Counted from the first letter of the stretch, positions 25,756 through 37,545 are shown. The stretch: 49,767 nucleotides of DNA from Pseudomonadota bacterium (GCA_018241725.1 JAFEDI010000149.1:1-49767), one strand, 5' to 3'. A program made the numbers and translations. The notes: generated by a model not told the origin, from the letters alone.

Positions 25756-26529
25756 ATGTTCCGAAAACAGTCAAAACTTCCCGTACACGAAACTCCGGCT
25801 CCGCAAACTCTAGCGGAAGTTACTGCCATGGAGTCGTGGCGTTTCGATCCACTGTGCATCGCTGAAGACGATCCGAAGGTCGATGCGCCTAGCCACCGGC
25901 CGGACAAGTTCCGGATCAAGATGCTGATGCGTGACGGCGAGCGCCGCCGCGAAACCGAGCTTCTGATCCAGAAGCGTTATGCGTGGCGCGGTTACGGCCA
26001 GCTCGACTCCAAGGATGAGCCGAATCAGCTGACGATGAATGCTGAGCTGTTCGGTCGTGTCTATGCAACCCTCACGGTCAATGTCGACTCGCCTGCCGGG
26101 CTGGCGCTCGACAGCACTTATGGGGCCGAAGCTGCACGCCTGCGCGCGCAAGGGCGCAAGCTGTGCGAGTTCGGTCGCTTTGCAATCGACCCGTCGGCTC
26201 GTTCCAAGCGCCTCATCGCCTCCCTGTTCAATCTGCTCTATGTCTATTCGGCGCGCGTCAAAGGCTGTACCGACATTCTCATCGAGATCAATCCGCGCCA
26301 CCGGGATTTCTATGAAAAGATGCTGGAATTCAGGCAGTTGGGTGAAGAGCGTACGTGTGAACGTGTCAAGGCCCCGGCCCTTCTGATGCACATATCATGC
26401 GCCCGCATCGAGCAGCGGATGAAGGAAATCGGTGGGCGCTGGCGCGAGTTGCCGGATGAGAAGTCGATCTACAAGTTCGCCTTCACGCCTGAAGAAGAAC
26501 TGGAAATGATTGAGCGCCTCAAGAACTGA
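25756..26529 (+). CDS. FeeM-like N-acyl amino acid synthase / GNAT-fold acyltransferase
   Basis: 257 residues from the ATG at 25756. It resembles the FeeM catalytic-core family (GNAT-like enzymes that join long-chain acyl-ACP to amino acids): KRYAWRGYGQ, VYATLTVNVDSPAGLALDSTYG, CEFGRFAIDPSARSKRLIASLF and IEINPRHRDFYEKMLEFRQLG occur in the family order. Substrate and product are unknown; related proteins also accompany exosortase/PEP-CTERM systems, for which nothing is visible here. It begins 9 bases after queG, suggesting cotranscription. A weak GC-rich hairpin (26537-26557) without a T-run follows. The family call rests on recognition by eye. Confidence 0.65.
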   Translation: MFRKQSKLPVHETPAPQTLAEVTAMESWRFDPLCIAEDDPKVDAPSHRPDKFRIKMLMRDGERRRETELLIQKRYAWRGYGQLDSKDEPNQLTMNAELFGRVYATLTVNVDSPAGLALDSTYGAEAARLRAQGRKLCEFGRFAIDPSARSKRLIASLFNLLYVYSARVKGCTDILIEINPRHRDFYEKMLEFRQLGEERTCERVKAPALLMHISCARIEQRMKEIGGRWRELPDEKSIYKFAFTPEEELEMIERLKN

Positions 26530-26598
26530 TTGATGAGGCCCCGCACCAGCAGGGGCCGGCTGGCGTAGAATCCCGACTCCTCTTTCCCTCGCATTTTC

Positions 26599-27408
26599 AT
26601 GTCTGATCCTGGCAAGCTGCCCATCGGCGTCTTCGACTCCGGTGTGGGTGGACTAACCGTGGTGCGAGCGCTGATGGAGCGCTTGCCCCTCGAGAACATC
26701 GTTTACTTCGGCGATACGGCCCGCGTTCCTTACGGTGTGAAGTCGGTGGCGACCATCGAGCACTTCACCGGGCAGATCACCGATTACCTGCTTGAGCAGG
26801 GTGTCAAGATGTTGATCATCGCCTGCAACACGATGGCGGCGGTGGCAGCTCAGGTGGTCAAGCAGAAGGCCGGCGCAATCCCCGTGCTCGACGTGATCGA
26901 CGCGGGGGCACGGGCGGCGGTGGCCGAATCCCGCTCGCGGGCAATTGGCGTGATCGGTACGCCGACGACGGTCAACAGCAATGCCTACGCCCGGCGGATG
27001 CACGCCATGGACCCCAGCGTGCGCGTGTATTCCCAGGCCTGTCCGCTCTTCGTGCCGCTTGTCGAGGAGGGCTGGCTGGAGCACGAGGTCACCCGTCTGA
27101 CGGCCCACGAGTACCTCAAACCGGTACTGGCCGAGAACGTGGATACGCTGGTCCTCGGTTGCACCCATTACCCGCTGATCAAGCCCCTCCTGCAGGACGT
27201 GGTCGGGCCGGACGTGCATCTGGTCGATTCCGCCATCACCGTCGCCGAGCAGGCGGCACGCAGGCTGACCGAGATGGGGCTCGCCAATCCAGGCGACAGT
27301 CTGTCCACCTACCGCTATACCGTCACCGACATCCCGCTGCGCTTTCAGACCATCGGCGAACGCTTTCTCGGGCGTTCGCTGGGGCAGGTCCAGAAAGTGG
27401 ACTGGTGA
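26599..27408 (+). CDS. murI: Glutamate racemase
   Basis: 269 residues, normal length. Interconverts L- and D-glutamate for peptidoglycan. The two catalytic cysteines are in LIIACNTMAA (about residue 76) and LVLGCTHYPLI (about 189), with GVFDSGVGGLTV at the N-terminus and YFGDTARVPYG following. A TAGAAT -10-like element precedes the gene by about 25 bases. It ends before a strong bidirectional terminator shared with the convergent adenosyltransferase gene. Confidence 0.97.
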   Translation: MSDPGKLPIGVFDSGVGGLTVVRALMERLPLENIVYFGDTARVPYGVKSVATIEHFTGQITDYLLEQGVKMLIIACNTMAAVAAQVVKQKAGAIPVLDVIDAGARAAVAESRSRAIGVIGTPTTVNSNAYARRMHAMDPSVRVYSQACPLFVPLVEEGWLEHEVTRLTAHEYLKPVLAENVDTLVLGCTHYPLIKPLLQDVVGPDVHLVDSAITVAEQAARRLTEMGLANPGDSLSTYRYTVTDIPLRFQTIGERFLGRSLGQVQKVDW

Positions 27409-27431
27409 ACAAGGGCGCTCATCCCGGTAAG

Positions 27432-27460
27432 AAAAAGGCTGCGTGATCCGCAGCCTTTTT
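27432..27460. terminator. Bidirectional intrinsic terminator between murI and the adenosyltransferase gene
   Basis: AAAAAGGCTGCG (27432-27443) and CGCAGCCTTTTT (27449-27460) form a perfect 12-bp stem with loop TGATC; each strand ends in a U5 tract. Confidence 0.92.
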
Positions 27461-27464
27461 CAAT

Positions 27465-28016
27465 TTACGCGTTCTTGCGCTTCTGCCACAGCACGTCGCC
27501 GCGGCCGCCAGCGCGGTTGAGGACGCGGCCGAGCACGAAGAGCAAGTCGGACAAGCGGTTGAGGTACTGGCGCGGTGCGTCGTTGACGGCTTCTTCCTGG
27601 GCCAGTGCGACGATCATCCGCTCGCCGCGGCGGCAGATGGTGCGGGCCTGGTGGGCGAGGGCGGCAGCGCGGGTGCCGCCGGGCAGAATGAAGTCCTTCA
27701 GCGGCTCGAGGTCGTCGTTGAAACGATCCAGTTCGTCTTCCAGGTACTGCACCTGCTTGGCGGTGATCATCTCCATGCCGGGGATGCACACTTCGCCGCC
27801 CAGATCGAAAAGATCGTGCTGCACATTGGTCAGCAGCGTGTTCACGTCGTCCGGCAATTCTTCGCACAGCAGTACGCCGATGGCGGCATTGACCTCGTCC
27901 ACTTCACCGAGGGTGTGGATGCGCAGGCTGTTCTTGGAAACCCGGTTACCGTTGCCGAGGCCGGTAGTGCCGGCGTCGCCGGTGCGGGTGTAGATCTTGG
28001 ACAGGCGGTGGCCCAT
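27465..28016 (-). CDS. Cob(I)alamin adenosyltransferase, PduO type
   Basis: 183 residues. Transfers the adenosyl group of ATP to cobalamin. Family motifs: [17 protein letters not shown] at the N-terminus (ATP-binding), [12 protein letters not shown], then [25 protein letters not shown] and [17 protein letters not shown]. These are the PduO/MMAB trimer type, not CobA/BtuR. A ribosome site AGGAGA precedes the ATG at 28016. It is divergent from alaS with about 140 bases between. No cobalamin-synthesis genes or B12 riboswitch are visible beside it. Confidence 0.93.
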   Translation of the reverse strand: MGHRLSKIYTRTGDAGTTGLGNGNRVSKNSLRIHTLGEVDEVNAAIGVLLCEELPDDVNTLLTNVQHDLFDLGGEVCIPGMEMITAKQVQYLEDELDRFNDDLEPLKDFILPGGTRAAALAHQARTICRRGERMIVALAQEEAVNDAPRQYLNRLSDLLFVLGRVLNRAGGRGDVLWQKRKNA

Positions 28017-28159
28017 TGTGCTGTCTCCTGAAGGAGTTGTGTTTTTGGAAGGCCGATTATAGCCAGCGGGGCCCGGCGGGGAGGGATGCTACAATTTCCG
28101 GCTTTGATACTTGTCCTTCCCCGACCGTCGCAGTTGAGACAACCGGAGACCCCACGCCG

Positions 28160-30784
<2,625 letters not shown>

Positions 30785-30829
30785 GTGCCGGCCCGGGTTC
30801 CTGGGGTGGCGCGCGTCAGCGCTGCTGCC

Positions 30830-33133
30830 TCAGGCGTCGCCGATTTTCTCTCCCGTAGGTGAGGCGGCTTCCAGATGAACGGCCGGGTTGTCTCCAGGCC
30901 GTTTTTCCGTGGACGATTCCGGATGGAAACTGAAGCCGTTACGACTGTCGCCCTTGACGAGGTACAAGGCCTGGTCAGCTTTTTGGAAGAGGGTTTCGAT
31001 GTCCTTCGCATCCGAAGGGTATAGGGCGATGCCGATGCTGGCCGAAATTCGTGCGTCGCCTTCCTTGAGAGTGTAGTGATTGGCCAATGTGCTTCGGATC
31101 GACTGGGCGATAGGTTCGACGTGCTGCCGATTCGTGATACCACCGAGGAGCACGGCGAATTCGTCGCCGCCGAGACGGGCTGCGGTGTCCATCTCGCGGA
31201 TGCAGAACTCCAGACGGTGGGCGACTTCGACCAGCAATTGATCGCCGGCCAGGTGGCCGAGGCGGTCGTTAACCTCCTTGAAGTAATCGAGGTCTACTAG
31301 CAGCAAGGCGACTTGCGTCTTCGTGCGGTCAGCAATGCTCATGTCCTGCTGCAGGCGATCCAGCAACAGACGACGGTTGGGCAGGTCCGTCAGCGTGTCG
31401 TAGCTGGCTTGGCGCCATAGCTGCTCTTCCGCACGCTTCTGTTCGGTGACGCTCGAGTACATGCCGACTCGCCACTGCACTTGGCCGTTGTCGTCGTAGA
31501 TCGTGTTGATCATCAGCCAGTCAGCAGCGATTTCCCCGTTGCGCCGGCGGTTCAGTATTTCCCCTTTCCAGGTGCCGGTGGCGTCAAGGCTCTCCCACAT
31601 GCTGCGGAAGAAGGCGTGGTCGTGGCGCCCGGAACTGAAAAAGGCTGCCTGTTGTCCGATTGCCTCTTCGGGCGTGAAGCCGGTGAGCCGGGTGAAGGCG
31701 GGATTGATGGCGACGATGCGATTGGTCGTGTCGGTGACCATGATGGCCTCGCCGACCGCCTGATAGACGAGCGAAGCCAGCCGTAGGGCATCTTCCCGCT
31801 CGCGGCGTTCGCTGCTGTCCCGGATTACCAATGTCGCCATGCGCCCACTCTCGGTTTCGGTCGGGGTCATGCTGACGCTGATCGGGAAGCTGCGGCCGTC
31901 TGCAGCTATGGCGATGAGGTCCACGTCGGCGACGGAATGGGATGGTTGCGTCAGTTCGCTCCACTCGGATGCCAGCAGGTTCTCGACGGGGCGTCCTATC
32001 AGGTCTTCGTACTGATAGCCGAAGGTGCTCAGTGCGCGCTGGTTGGCACGGCGGACATGCCCGGACGAATCGATGATGATGATCGCATCTGGGGCGGTAT
32101 CGAGCAGGATGCGCAGTTCCAGTTCCTTGCTGGCGATGTGTTTCATGTCCCGTTCCCGAAGTGACCATGTGTGGATGAGCAAGCTCAGCATGAGAAGGGT
32201 TGCCAGCATGAAGGCGGCGACCTGCACGGCAGTCTTGGTGAGCTCGCGGTACCAGCCGAGCAGGTAGTCGTCATCAGCCAGCCCGACGATGATGTAATAA
32301 GGGTAGTGGCTCATGCGCTGATAGGCATTGGTCCGCTCTATGCCGTCGATCTTGGTGGCGGCGAGATAGGCCCCCTGCTCGGGGTTGGCCCGGATCGCGG
32401 CGGCGAGCTGAGGTGAGACGACTCGCGAGCCCATCGATACTTCGGGTGTGCTCGGGGCTGGATGACGGGTGATCAGACCCAGGTCGGCGTCACGCAGGGT
32501 GACAGCACCGCCCGGTCCGAGATTGATGCCGGCAAACAGCTCGCGCAGGTGGGCGAGGCTGATGCTGGCGACGGCCATGCCGGAGAACCGGCCATCTCCG
32601 GTGTTGATGCGGCGGCTCAAGGTGATGATCCACTCGCCGCCGGCACGTCCCCGCTGGGGCGGGGAGATGATGAGACCTGCCGATGCCGAGTCACGGTGGT
32701 GCCGGAAGTAATCCCTATCTGCTAGCAGGGCTGGGGTCCGGTCCAACGGGTTGCTGCTGGCAAGCAGGCTACCCCGTTCATCGACGACCAGCAGGTTGTG
32801 CAGGGCCGGCTGCCTGGCGAAGTGCTGCTGAACAATGCTCTGGTAGCGCGCGGGATCATGTTTGCTCGCAGGGCTATCGTCGAGATCATCCACCAGGGCT
32901 TGAAGCGTCAGGTCGATGCGATCGAAGATGGAGGCGATGTCGTGATCGAGCAACTGCGCCAGATTGCGGGTGTTGACGATGGCGCGCGCACGAGACTGTT
33001 CCAGCCCCTGGTGCAGGGACTGGAAAGCCAGGCCGATGACCATCAGGTTCAGCAGGACGACAGCAATGATTAGCCGTGTCCGGAATTGGGATCCGCTGAA
33101 GCTTGCCGACTGAAAAGTGGGCACAGCCTTCAT
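30830..33133 (-). CDS. Cache-PAS-PAS-GGDEF diguanylate cyclase
   Basis: 767 residues. Two membrane helices (about 18-40 and 300-322) flank a periplasmic Cache-type sensor (about 45-290; LLVVDERGSLLASSNPLDRTP, WIITLSRRINTGDGRFSGMAV). Two PAS domains follow (about 338-455 and 462-585, the second ending with the PAC-like WRVGMYSSVTEQKRAEEQL), then a GGDEF domain with intact GGDEFAVLL and a product-inhibition RxxD site (REMD) five residues before it. The enzyme makes c-di-GMP in response to an external signal, probably a small organic ligand; there is no EAL domain. A GGAG site precedes the ATG. It stands alone between alaS and the AlgC-like gene. Confidence 0.92.
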   Translation of the reverse strand: MKAVPTFQSASFSGSQFRTRLIIAVVLLNLMVIGLAFQSLHQGLEQSRARAIVNTRNLAQLLDHDIASIFDRIDLTLQALVDDLDDSPASKHDPARYQSIVQQHFARQPALHNLLVVDERGSLLASSNPLDRTPALLADRDYFRHHRDSASAGLIISPPQRGRAGGEWIITLSRRINTGDGRFSGMAVASISLAHLRELFAGINLGPGGAVTLRDADLGLITRHPAPSTPEVSMGSRVVSPQLAAAIRANPEQGAYLAATKIDGIERTNAYQRMSHYPYYIIVGLADDDYLLGWYRELTKTAVQVAAFMLATLLMLSLLIHTWSLRERDMKHIASKELELRILLDTAPDAIIIIDSSGHVRRANQRALSTFGYQYEDLIGRPVENLLASEWSELTQPSHSVADVDLIAIAADGRSFPISVSMTPTETESGRMATLVIRDSSERREREDALRLASLVYQAVGEAIMVTDTTNRIVAINPAFTRLTGFTPEEAIGQQAAFFSSGRHDHAFFRSMWESLDATGTWKGEILNRRRNGEIAADWLMINTIYDDNGQVQWRVGMYSSVTEQKRAEEQLWRQASYDTLTDLPNRRLLLDRLQQDMSIADRTKTQVALLLVDLDYFKEVNDRLGHLAGDQLLVEVAHRLEFCIREMDTAARLGGDEFAVLLGGITNRQHVEPIAQSIRSTLANHYTLKEGDARISASIGIALYPSDAKDIETLFQKADQALYLVKGDSRNGFSFHPESSTEKRPGDNPAVHLEAASPTGEKIGDA

Positions 33134-33245
33134 GGCTGCTTCTCCATTGAGGCGTGGAACTTATGACGGCGTCCCGGTGAGGGCTGTCCGGATGTTGCCA
33201 GCCGCCAGTCTCACTTTTTTCGCGCAGGGGAGGAAGCGATTTGTG

Positions 33246-33298
33246 TAAAAAACCATCGGGCCGGGCTTGCCGCTTTATCGTCAGGCCCGGCCCGATGG
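33246..33298 (-). terminator. Intrinsic terminator of the phosphohexomutase gene
   Basis: Arms 33253-33266 (CCATCGGGCCGGGC) and 33285-33298 form a perfect 14-bp stem; on the minus strand a TTTTTT tract (33247-33252) follows directly. The region from here to the cyclase start (33134-33245) shows nothing else. Confidence 0.92.
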
Positions 33299-33299
33299 A

Positions 33300-34682
33300 T
33301 CAGAACGGCAGTGCGACGCCCGGCCAGACTCCTTCGATGGCACGCCGAAAATCGGCCTGGATGCGCTCGATGGCGGCCTGGTTGTCGGCTTCGAACCGCA
33401 GGACAACGACCGGAGTGGTGTTGGATGGGCGCGCCAGGCCGAAGCCGTCGGCGTATTCGACGCGCACGCCGTCGATGGTCAGGATGCTTTCCGCGCCGTT
33501 GAACTGGGCTTCGGCCTTGAGCTTGTCCACCAGCGCGAAGGGTTCGCCTTCGTTCATCTTGATGTTCAGTTCGGGGGTGCTGGTGGCGTTCGGCAGGCCC
33601 TTCAGCACCGGGTTGGCGTCGGCGTGGCGGGACAGGATCTCGAGCAGGCGCGCACCGGTATAGAGGCCGTCGTCGAAGCCGTACCAGCGTTCCTTGAAGA
33701 ACACATGACCGCTCATTTCGCCGGCCAGCGGTGCGCCGGTTTCCTTCAGCTTGGCCTTTACCAGCGCGTGGCCGGTGTTCCACATGGTGGGCTTTCCGCC
33801 GCGGTCCTTGATCCAGCCGGCCAGGTTGCGGGTGCATTTGACGTCATAGATGATCTCGCCGCCGGGCACGCGGGTCAGCACGTCTTCGGCGAACAGCATC
33901 AGCTGGCGGTCGGGGAAGATAATCTCGCCGTCCTTGGTGACGACGCCCAGGCGGTCGCCGTCGCCGTCGAAGGCCAGGCCGATTTCCGCGTCGGTCTCCT
34001 GCAGGGCACGGATCACGTCCTGGAGGTTCTCAGGCTTAGAAGGATCGGGGTGGTGATTGGGGAAATTGCCGTCCACGTCGCAGAACAGTTCGACCAACTC
34101 GCAACCGAGGCGCTTGAAGAGTTCCGGCGCAACGGCGCCGGCCACGCCGTTGCCGCAATCCATGACGACCTTCATCGGGCGGGACAACTTCACGTCGCCG
34201 ACGATCTTGGCCACATAGGCCGGCACCACGTCGGCGTGGCTGAGCTTGCCGGGTTCGGCGGCGGTCACGAGATTGTCGTCGATGATGCGTTGGCGCAGGC
34301 CCTGAATCAACTCGCCAAACAGGGTCTGGCCGCCGAGGACCATCTTGAGGCCATTGTAATCGGGCGGGTTGTGGCTGCCGGTGACGGAGACGCAGGAGTT
34401 GGTGCCCAGTTCGTAGGCGGCGAAGTAGGTGAGGGGGGTCGGCACGCAGCCGACGTCGATGACGTCGACGCCGGCGGCCCGAATGCCGTCAGCCAGCGCA
34501 CCGGCCAATTCCGGACCGGAGAGGCGGCCATCCCGTCCCACTGCGATGGCTTTCTGGCCGCGGGCAACTGCTTCGGAACCGAGGGCCTGGCCGATCGCCC
34601 GCACGGCTTCGGCAGTCAGGGTCTTGTTAACGATGCCGCGAATGTCATAGGCCTTGAAGATCTCTGGGGCGGGAACGAACAT
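33300..34682 (-). CDS. Phosphomannomutase/phosphoglucomutase, AlgC-like
   Basis: 460 residues. Interconverts hexose 1- and 6-phosphates for LPS, exopolysaccharide or nucleotide-sugar synthesis. The phosphoserine loop VTGSHNPPDYNGLKM (about 104-118) is of the AlgC rather than GlmM type; the metal loop DGDGDRLGVV (about 240-249), sugar-specificity GEMSGHVFF (about 322-330) and phosphate-binding RPSNTTPVVVLRFEA follow in order. Four-domain length is complete. GGAG 8 bases before the ATG; a perfect terminator follows the stop. Not in an operon. AlgC and ManB names are both in use for such proteins. Confidence 0.93.
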   Translation of the reverse strand: MFVPAPEIFKAYDIRGIVNKTLTAEAVRAIGQALGSEAVARGQKAIAVGRDGRLSGPELAGALADGIRAAGVDVIDVGCVPTPLTYFAAYELGTNSCVSVTGSHNPPDYNGLKMVLGGQTLFGELIQGLRQRIIDDNLVTAAEPGKLSHADVVPAYVAKIVGDVKLSRPMKVVMDCGNGVAGAVAPELFKRLGCELVELFCDVDGNFPNHHPDPSKPENLQDVIRALQETDAEIGLAFDGDGDRLGVVTKDGEIIFPDRQLMLFAEDVLTRVPGGEIIYDVKCTRNLAGWIKDRGGKPTMWNTGHALVKAKLKETGAPLAGEMSGHVFFKERWYGFDDGLYTGARLLEILSRHADANPVLKGLPNATSTPELNIKMNEGEPFALVDKLKAEAQFNGAESILTIDGVRVEYADGFGLARPSNTTPVVVLRFEADNQAAIERIQADFRRAIEGVWPGVALPF

Positions 34683-34807
34683 GCTGTGGACTCCGGTCGG
34701 AAACGATGAGGGTTCGATTATACGCGGTGCACCATGACGGCTGGGTGTGCCGGTGGCACGAAATTTGACGTTTTATCGGCTGCCAGAGCTTGGCTAGATC
34801 GCAAGCT

Positions 34808-35782
34808 TTAGTTGCCTGTCTGAAAAAAGGACAGTATGCGCATGGGGAGCCAGTTCAGATGTCCGGGCCATACTCCGCTGACGAAGCCTACGTGACCTCC
34901 CTCCCGTGGCTGCTCCAAGAGCACCGTGTTGGAAACGTCGCGTAGTCCGGGCAGATGATGGGCTGGAAGGAAGGGATCGTTCCGCGGATTGAGCAGCAGC
35001 GTCGGAACACGGATGCCCGCCAAGTGCGGCTTGCTGGACGCTTGGCGCCAATATTCGTCTGCACTCCGGAATCCGTGTAAGGGGGCGGTTACCAGATCGT
35101 CGAATTCGTACAGTGTACGCGCGCGCCACATGCTCTGCCCGTCGAAGAGCCCCGGATGTTGGCTCAGCTTGACGGCCGCATTGTGCTTGAGGGTGGCCAG
35201 GAAGTGGCGGGTGTAGAGGCGGTTGAAGCCGCGGGCCAGCACGTGGCCCGTTGCCGTCATGTCGACCGGGGGGCAAATCGCAGCAGCGGCGGTGACCAGA
35301 CCGGTGGCAGCGTTGCCGCGGGTGCCGAGCCACAGCAGCAGAGCATTGCCCCCGAGGGAGACGCCGGCGGCATAGCGGGGCTGTGTCGGAAACAGGCCGG
35401 TCAGCCGCTCCAGGATCCAGCCGATTTCGTCGGCGTCACCGGCGTGGTAGCCACGGGGCAGGCGGTTGGGTTCGCCGGAGCAGCCGCGGAAATGCGGGAT
35501 CACGCCATTCCAGCCCTGTTCCGCCAGGTGTCGCATGAGGTGGCGCGCGTACGGCGACTGGCTCGAGCCTTCCAGCCCATGGAAGAGGACGACCAGCGGT
35601 GCATCGGGTCGAGGCGGCAACCAGTCGAGGTCGATGAAGTCGCCATCCGGCGTGTCCCAGCGTTCCCGGTAGAGAGGCGGTGCCGGTCCCTTGCGCAGCA
35701 GAGGCCAGATGGTCTGGGCATGCCCGCCGGGAAGCCAGCGGGGGGCGGCATAGGTCCCCGTGGCCGCTGTGTAGAGCGTCAA
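34808..35782 (-). CDS. YheT-like alpha/beta hydrolase
   Basis: 324 residues. The N-terminus reads APRWLPGGHAQTIWPLL, a hallmark of the YheT/ABHD1-3 (UPF0017) group; the oxyanion region LFHGLEGSSQSPYARHL and FRGCSGEPN precede the nucleophile serine in GVSLGGNALL (about 140), with the acid in LLNPRNDPFLP and His in GGHVGFV. Probable esterase/acyl hydrolase, substrate unknown. No signal peptide. The ATG at 35782 overlaps the upstream NTF2-like gene by four bases (ATGA), so it is translationally coupled and is the last gene of the ilvE operon. The 125 bases between it and algC are promoter DNA for algC. Confidence 0.88.
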   Translation of the reverse strand: MTLYTAATGTYAAPRWLPGGHAQTIWPLLRKGPAPPLYRERWDTPDGDFIDLDWLPPRPDAPLVVLFHGLEGSSQSPYARHLMRHLAEQGWNGVIPHFRGCSGEPNRLPRGYHAGDADEIGWILERLTGLFPTQPRYAAGVSLGGNALLLWLGTRGNAATGLVTAAAAICPPVDMTATGHVLARGFNRLYTRHFLATLKHNAAVKLSQHPGLFDGQSMWRARTLYEFDDLVTAPLHGFRSADEYWRQASSKPHLAGIRVPTLLLNPRNDPFLPAHHLPGLRDVSNTVLLEQPREGGHVGFVSGVWPGHLNWLPMRILSFFQTGN

Positions 35783-36210
35783 TGGACCACGTGGGGAGCG
35801 TCGTTGCTGTGCAGGCTGTCCATGTCGGGCGCGAGCGAGGCATGGTGCATGACCATGCGCCAGCCCAGTGCTCCACGGGTGAAGACGTTGGTGGCGATGA
35901 TTGGGGGGTGCAGCCTGTCGTCACCCTCCACATGTACGTGCTGCTGCAGGGTATGGACCGCCGTCATGACGCTGACCCAGCGGACCGGGTGGCTGATGTT
36001 GACGTTGATGCGGGTTCCGCTGGCGAAGAGTTGGCGCCAGGATTCGCGGATCGCGGCGAGTCCGACGAGACGGATGCTGCCGGGCTGGACGCAGACGACC
36101 TCCTCGTCCTCCGACCAGACGGACATCATGCCGTCAATATCAGCGCGGGTCAGCGCGGCGTAGAACGCGGCTTCGGCGTCGTCGGGGGAAGTGTAGATCG
36201 GGTTGCTCAT
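35779..36210 (-). CDS. NTF2-like / DUF4440-type protein
   Basis: 143 residues from the ATG at 36210 (MSNPIYTSPDDAEAAFYAAL), chosen over the much longer open frame because upstream translation is low complexity. The predicted cone-shaped SnoaL/NTF2 fold is suggested by ADIDGMMSVWSEDEEVVCVQPGS, GLAAIRESWRQLF and WRMVMHHAS. Such small proteins may bind ligands or act as isomerases; role unknown. It lies between the zf-CHCC gene (79-base gap holding a hairpin) and the coupled hydrolase gene. Confidence 0.8.
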   Translation of the reverse strand: MSNPIYTSPDDAEAAFYAALTRADIDGMMSVWSEDEEVVCVQPGSIRLVGLAAIRESWRQLFASGTRINVNISHPVRWVSVMTAVHTLQQHVHVEGDDRLHPPIIATNVFTRGALGWRMVMHHASLAPDMDSLHSNDAPHVVH

Positions 36211-36242
36211 GCGGGTTTCTCGAATGGACGTTCGCATGCGAC

Positions 36243-36264
36243 ACGGGGGCGTTGCCGCCCCCGT
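36243..36264. repeat. Intergenic GC hairpin in the ilvE operon
   Basis: ACGGGGGCG (36243-36251), loop TTGC, CGCCCCCGT (36256-36264): a perfect 9-bp stem without a T-tract on either strand. It separates the zf-CHCC gene from the NTF2-like gene and may act as an mRNA processing or stability element. Confidence 0.6.
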
Positions 36265-36289
36265 TCCGACTGGAGCCCGATGAGGAGCC

Positions 36290-36490
36290 TCAGTGATGTC
36301 CCTTGGGCAGTTCGCCCTTGAAGACGTATTTCGCGCCGCAGTACGGGCAGGTTGCCTCGCCTTCCTTGGTGACGTCAAGGAAGACGCGCGGGTGTCGTGC
36401 CCACAGTGGGGCGTCGGGCATCGGGCAGTGCAGCGGTAGCTCGTGGGCGGTGACTTCGATCGGCTTCGACTTGTCCTGATTTTCAGGCAT
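36290..36490 (-). CDS. Small zinc-finger protein, zf-CHCC family
   Basis: 66 residues. The CHCC zinc site consists of Cys22 in HELPLHCPMP, His33 in ARHPRVFLDV and the CPYCG pair near residues 48-51, the pattern of PF10276 (bacterial relatives of mitochondrial complex I subunit NDUFS6). Its role in bacteria is not settled. GGAG stands 6 bases before the ATG. It lies 18 bases after ilvE on the same strand, a linkage seen in other betaproteobacteria. Confidence 0.9.
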   Translation of the reverse strand: MPENQDKSKPIEVTAHELPLHCPMPDAPLWARHPRVFLDVTKEGEATCPYCGAKYVFKGELPKGHH

Positions 36491-36508
36491 GGGTTGCTCC
36501 GTAGGATC

Positions 36509-37429
36509 TTAGATGTAAGACAGCCATTCTTCGTATTCGGGGGCCTGGCCGCTGACGATCTGGAAGAAGCGGCTCTGCAGCTTCTCGGTGATCGGGCCAC
36601 GTTTGCCTTCGCCGATGGTGCGACCGTCCAGTTCGCGGATCGGAGTCACTTCGGCGGCAGTGCCGGTGAAGAACGCTTCATCGGCGATGTAGATATCGTC
36701 GCGGGTGATGCGCTTGGAAACCACGTCGAGGCCGAACTCCTTGGCGACGCGGATCACGGACGCGCGGGTGATGCCGGTCAGCGCAGAGGCGATCTCGGGT
36801 TCGTAGATGGCACCGTCCTTGATCACGAAGAGGTTTTCGCCGGCGCCTTCGGCGACGAAGCCGTTGGTGTCGAGCAGCAGGGCTTCGTCGTAGCCGGCTT
36901 CGGTGGCTTCCAGGTTGGCCAGGATGGAGTTGGCGTAGGTGGAGGCCAGCTTGGCGCGCGGCATGGTGACGTTGACGTGGTGGCGAGCGAAGGACGAGGT
37001 CTTCACTCGGATGCCCTTCTCGAGGCCGTCTTCACCCAGGTAAGCGCCCCACGGCCAGGCGGCGATCGCCACATGGACGGTGGCACCTTTGGTGGAGATA
37101 CCCATCTTTTCGGAGCCGTAGAAGGCGATCGGGCGCAGGTAGCAGGACTCGAGCTTGTTGGCGCGGACGACTTCCAGTTGGGCTTCCATCAGAACTTCCT
37201 TGGAGTAAGGAATGTTCATCATGTAGATCTTGCCGGAGTTGAGCAGGCGCTGGGTGTGTTCGGCGAGACGGAAGATCGCCGTGCCCTTGACGGTCTTGTA
37301 CGCGCGGACGCCCTCGAATACGGACAGGCCGTAGTGCAGGGAGTGGGTGAGCACGTGGGTGGTCGCTTCGCGCCACGGCACGAGCTTGCCGTCGTACCAG
37401 ATGAAACCGTCGCGGTCTGCCATTGACAT
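36509..37429 (-). CDS. ilvE: Branched-chain amino acid aminotransferase
   Basis: 306 residues, class IV PLP aminotransferase. The last step of Leu/Ile/Val synthesis. Visible motifs: HYGLSVFEGVRAY (about 32-44), the PLP lysine in RAKLASTYANS (about 160), and EGAGENLFVIKDG followed by GITRASVI. GGAG lies 9 bases upstream of the ATG at 37429; an ATG two codons downstream is an alternative. It heads a likely operon with zf-CHCC, NTF2-like and YheT-like genes, and is divergent from the NUDIX gene across 116 bases. Confidence 0.96.
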   Translation of the reverse strand: MSMADRDGFIWYDGKLVPWREATTHVLTHSLHYGLSVFEGVRAYKTVKGTAIFRLAEHTQRLLNSGKIYMMNIPYSKEVLMEAQLEVVRANKLESCYLRPIAFYGSEKMGISTKGATVHVAIAAWPWGAYLGEDGLEKGIRVKTSSFARHHVNVTMPRAKLASTYANSILANLEATEAGYDEALLLDTNGFVAEGAGENLFVIKDGAIYEPEIASALTGITRASVIRVAKEFGLDVVSKRITRDDIYIADEAFFTGTAAEVTPIRELDGRTIGEGKRGPITEKLQSRFFQIVSGQAPEYEEWLSYI

Positions 37430-37545
37430 TGTGGGGATCTCCAGCTGAAAACAATAAATTTTGAGCCCACGATTCTAGCTCATTCCGCGGGGACTGCGGA
37501 CCCTCACCCGGAACGGGGTAAAATGCTGCCTTTATCCGCAGTGGG

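Noticed and set aside
26537-26557. A GGCCCC/GGGGCC hairpin after the FeeM-like gene
   Set aside because: The 6-bp stem has a 9-base loop and no T-run; too weak to call a terminator.
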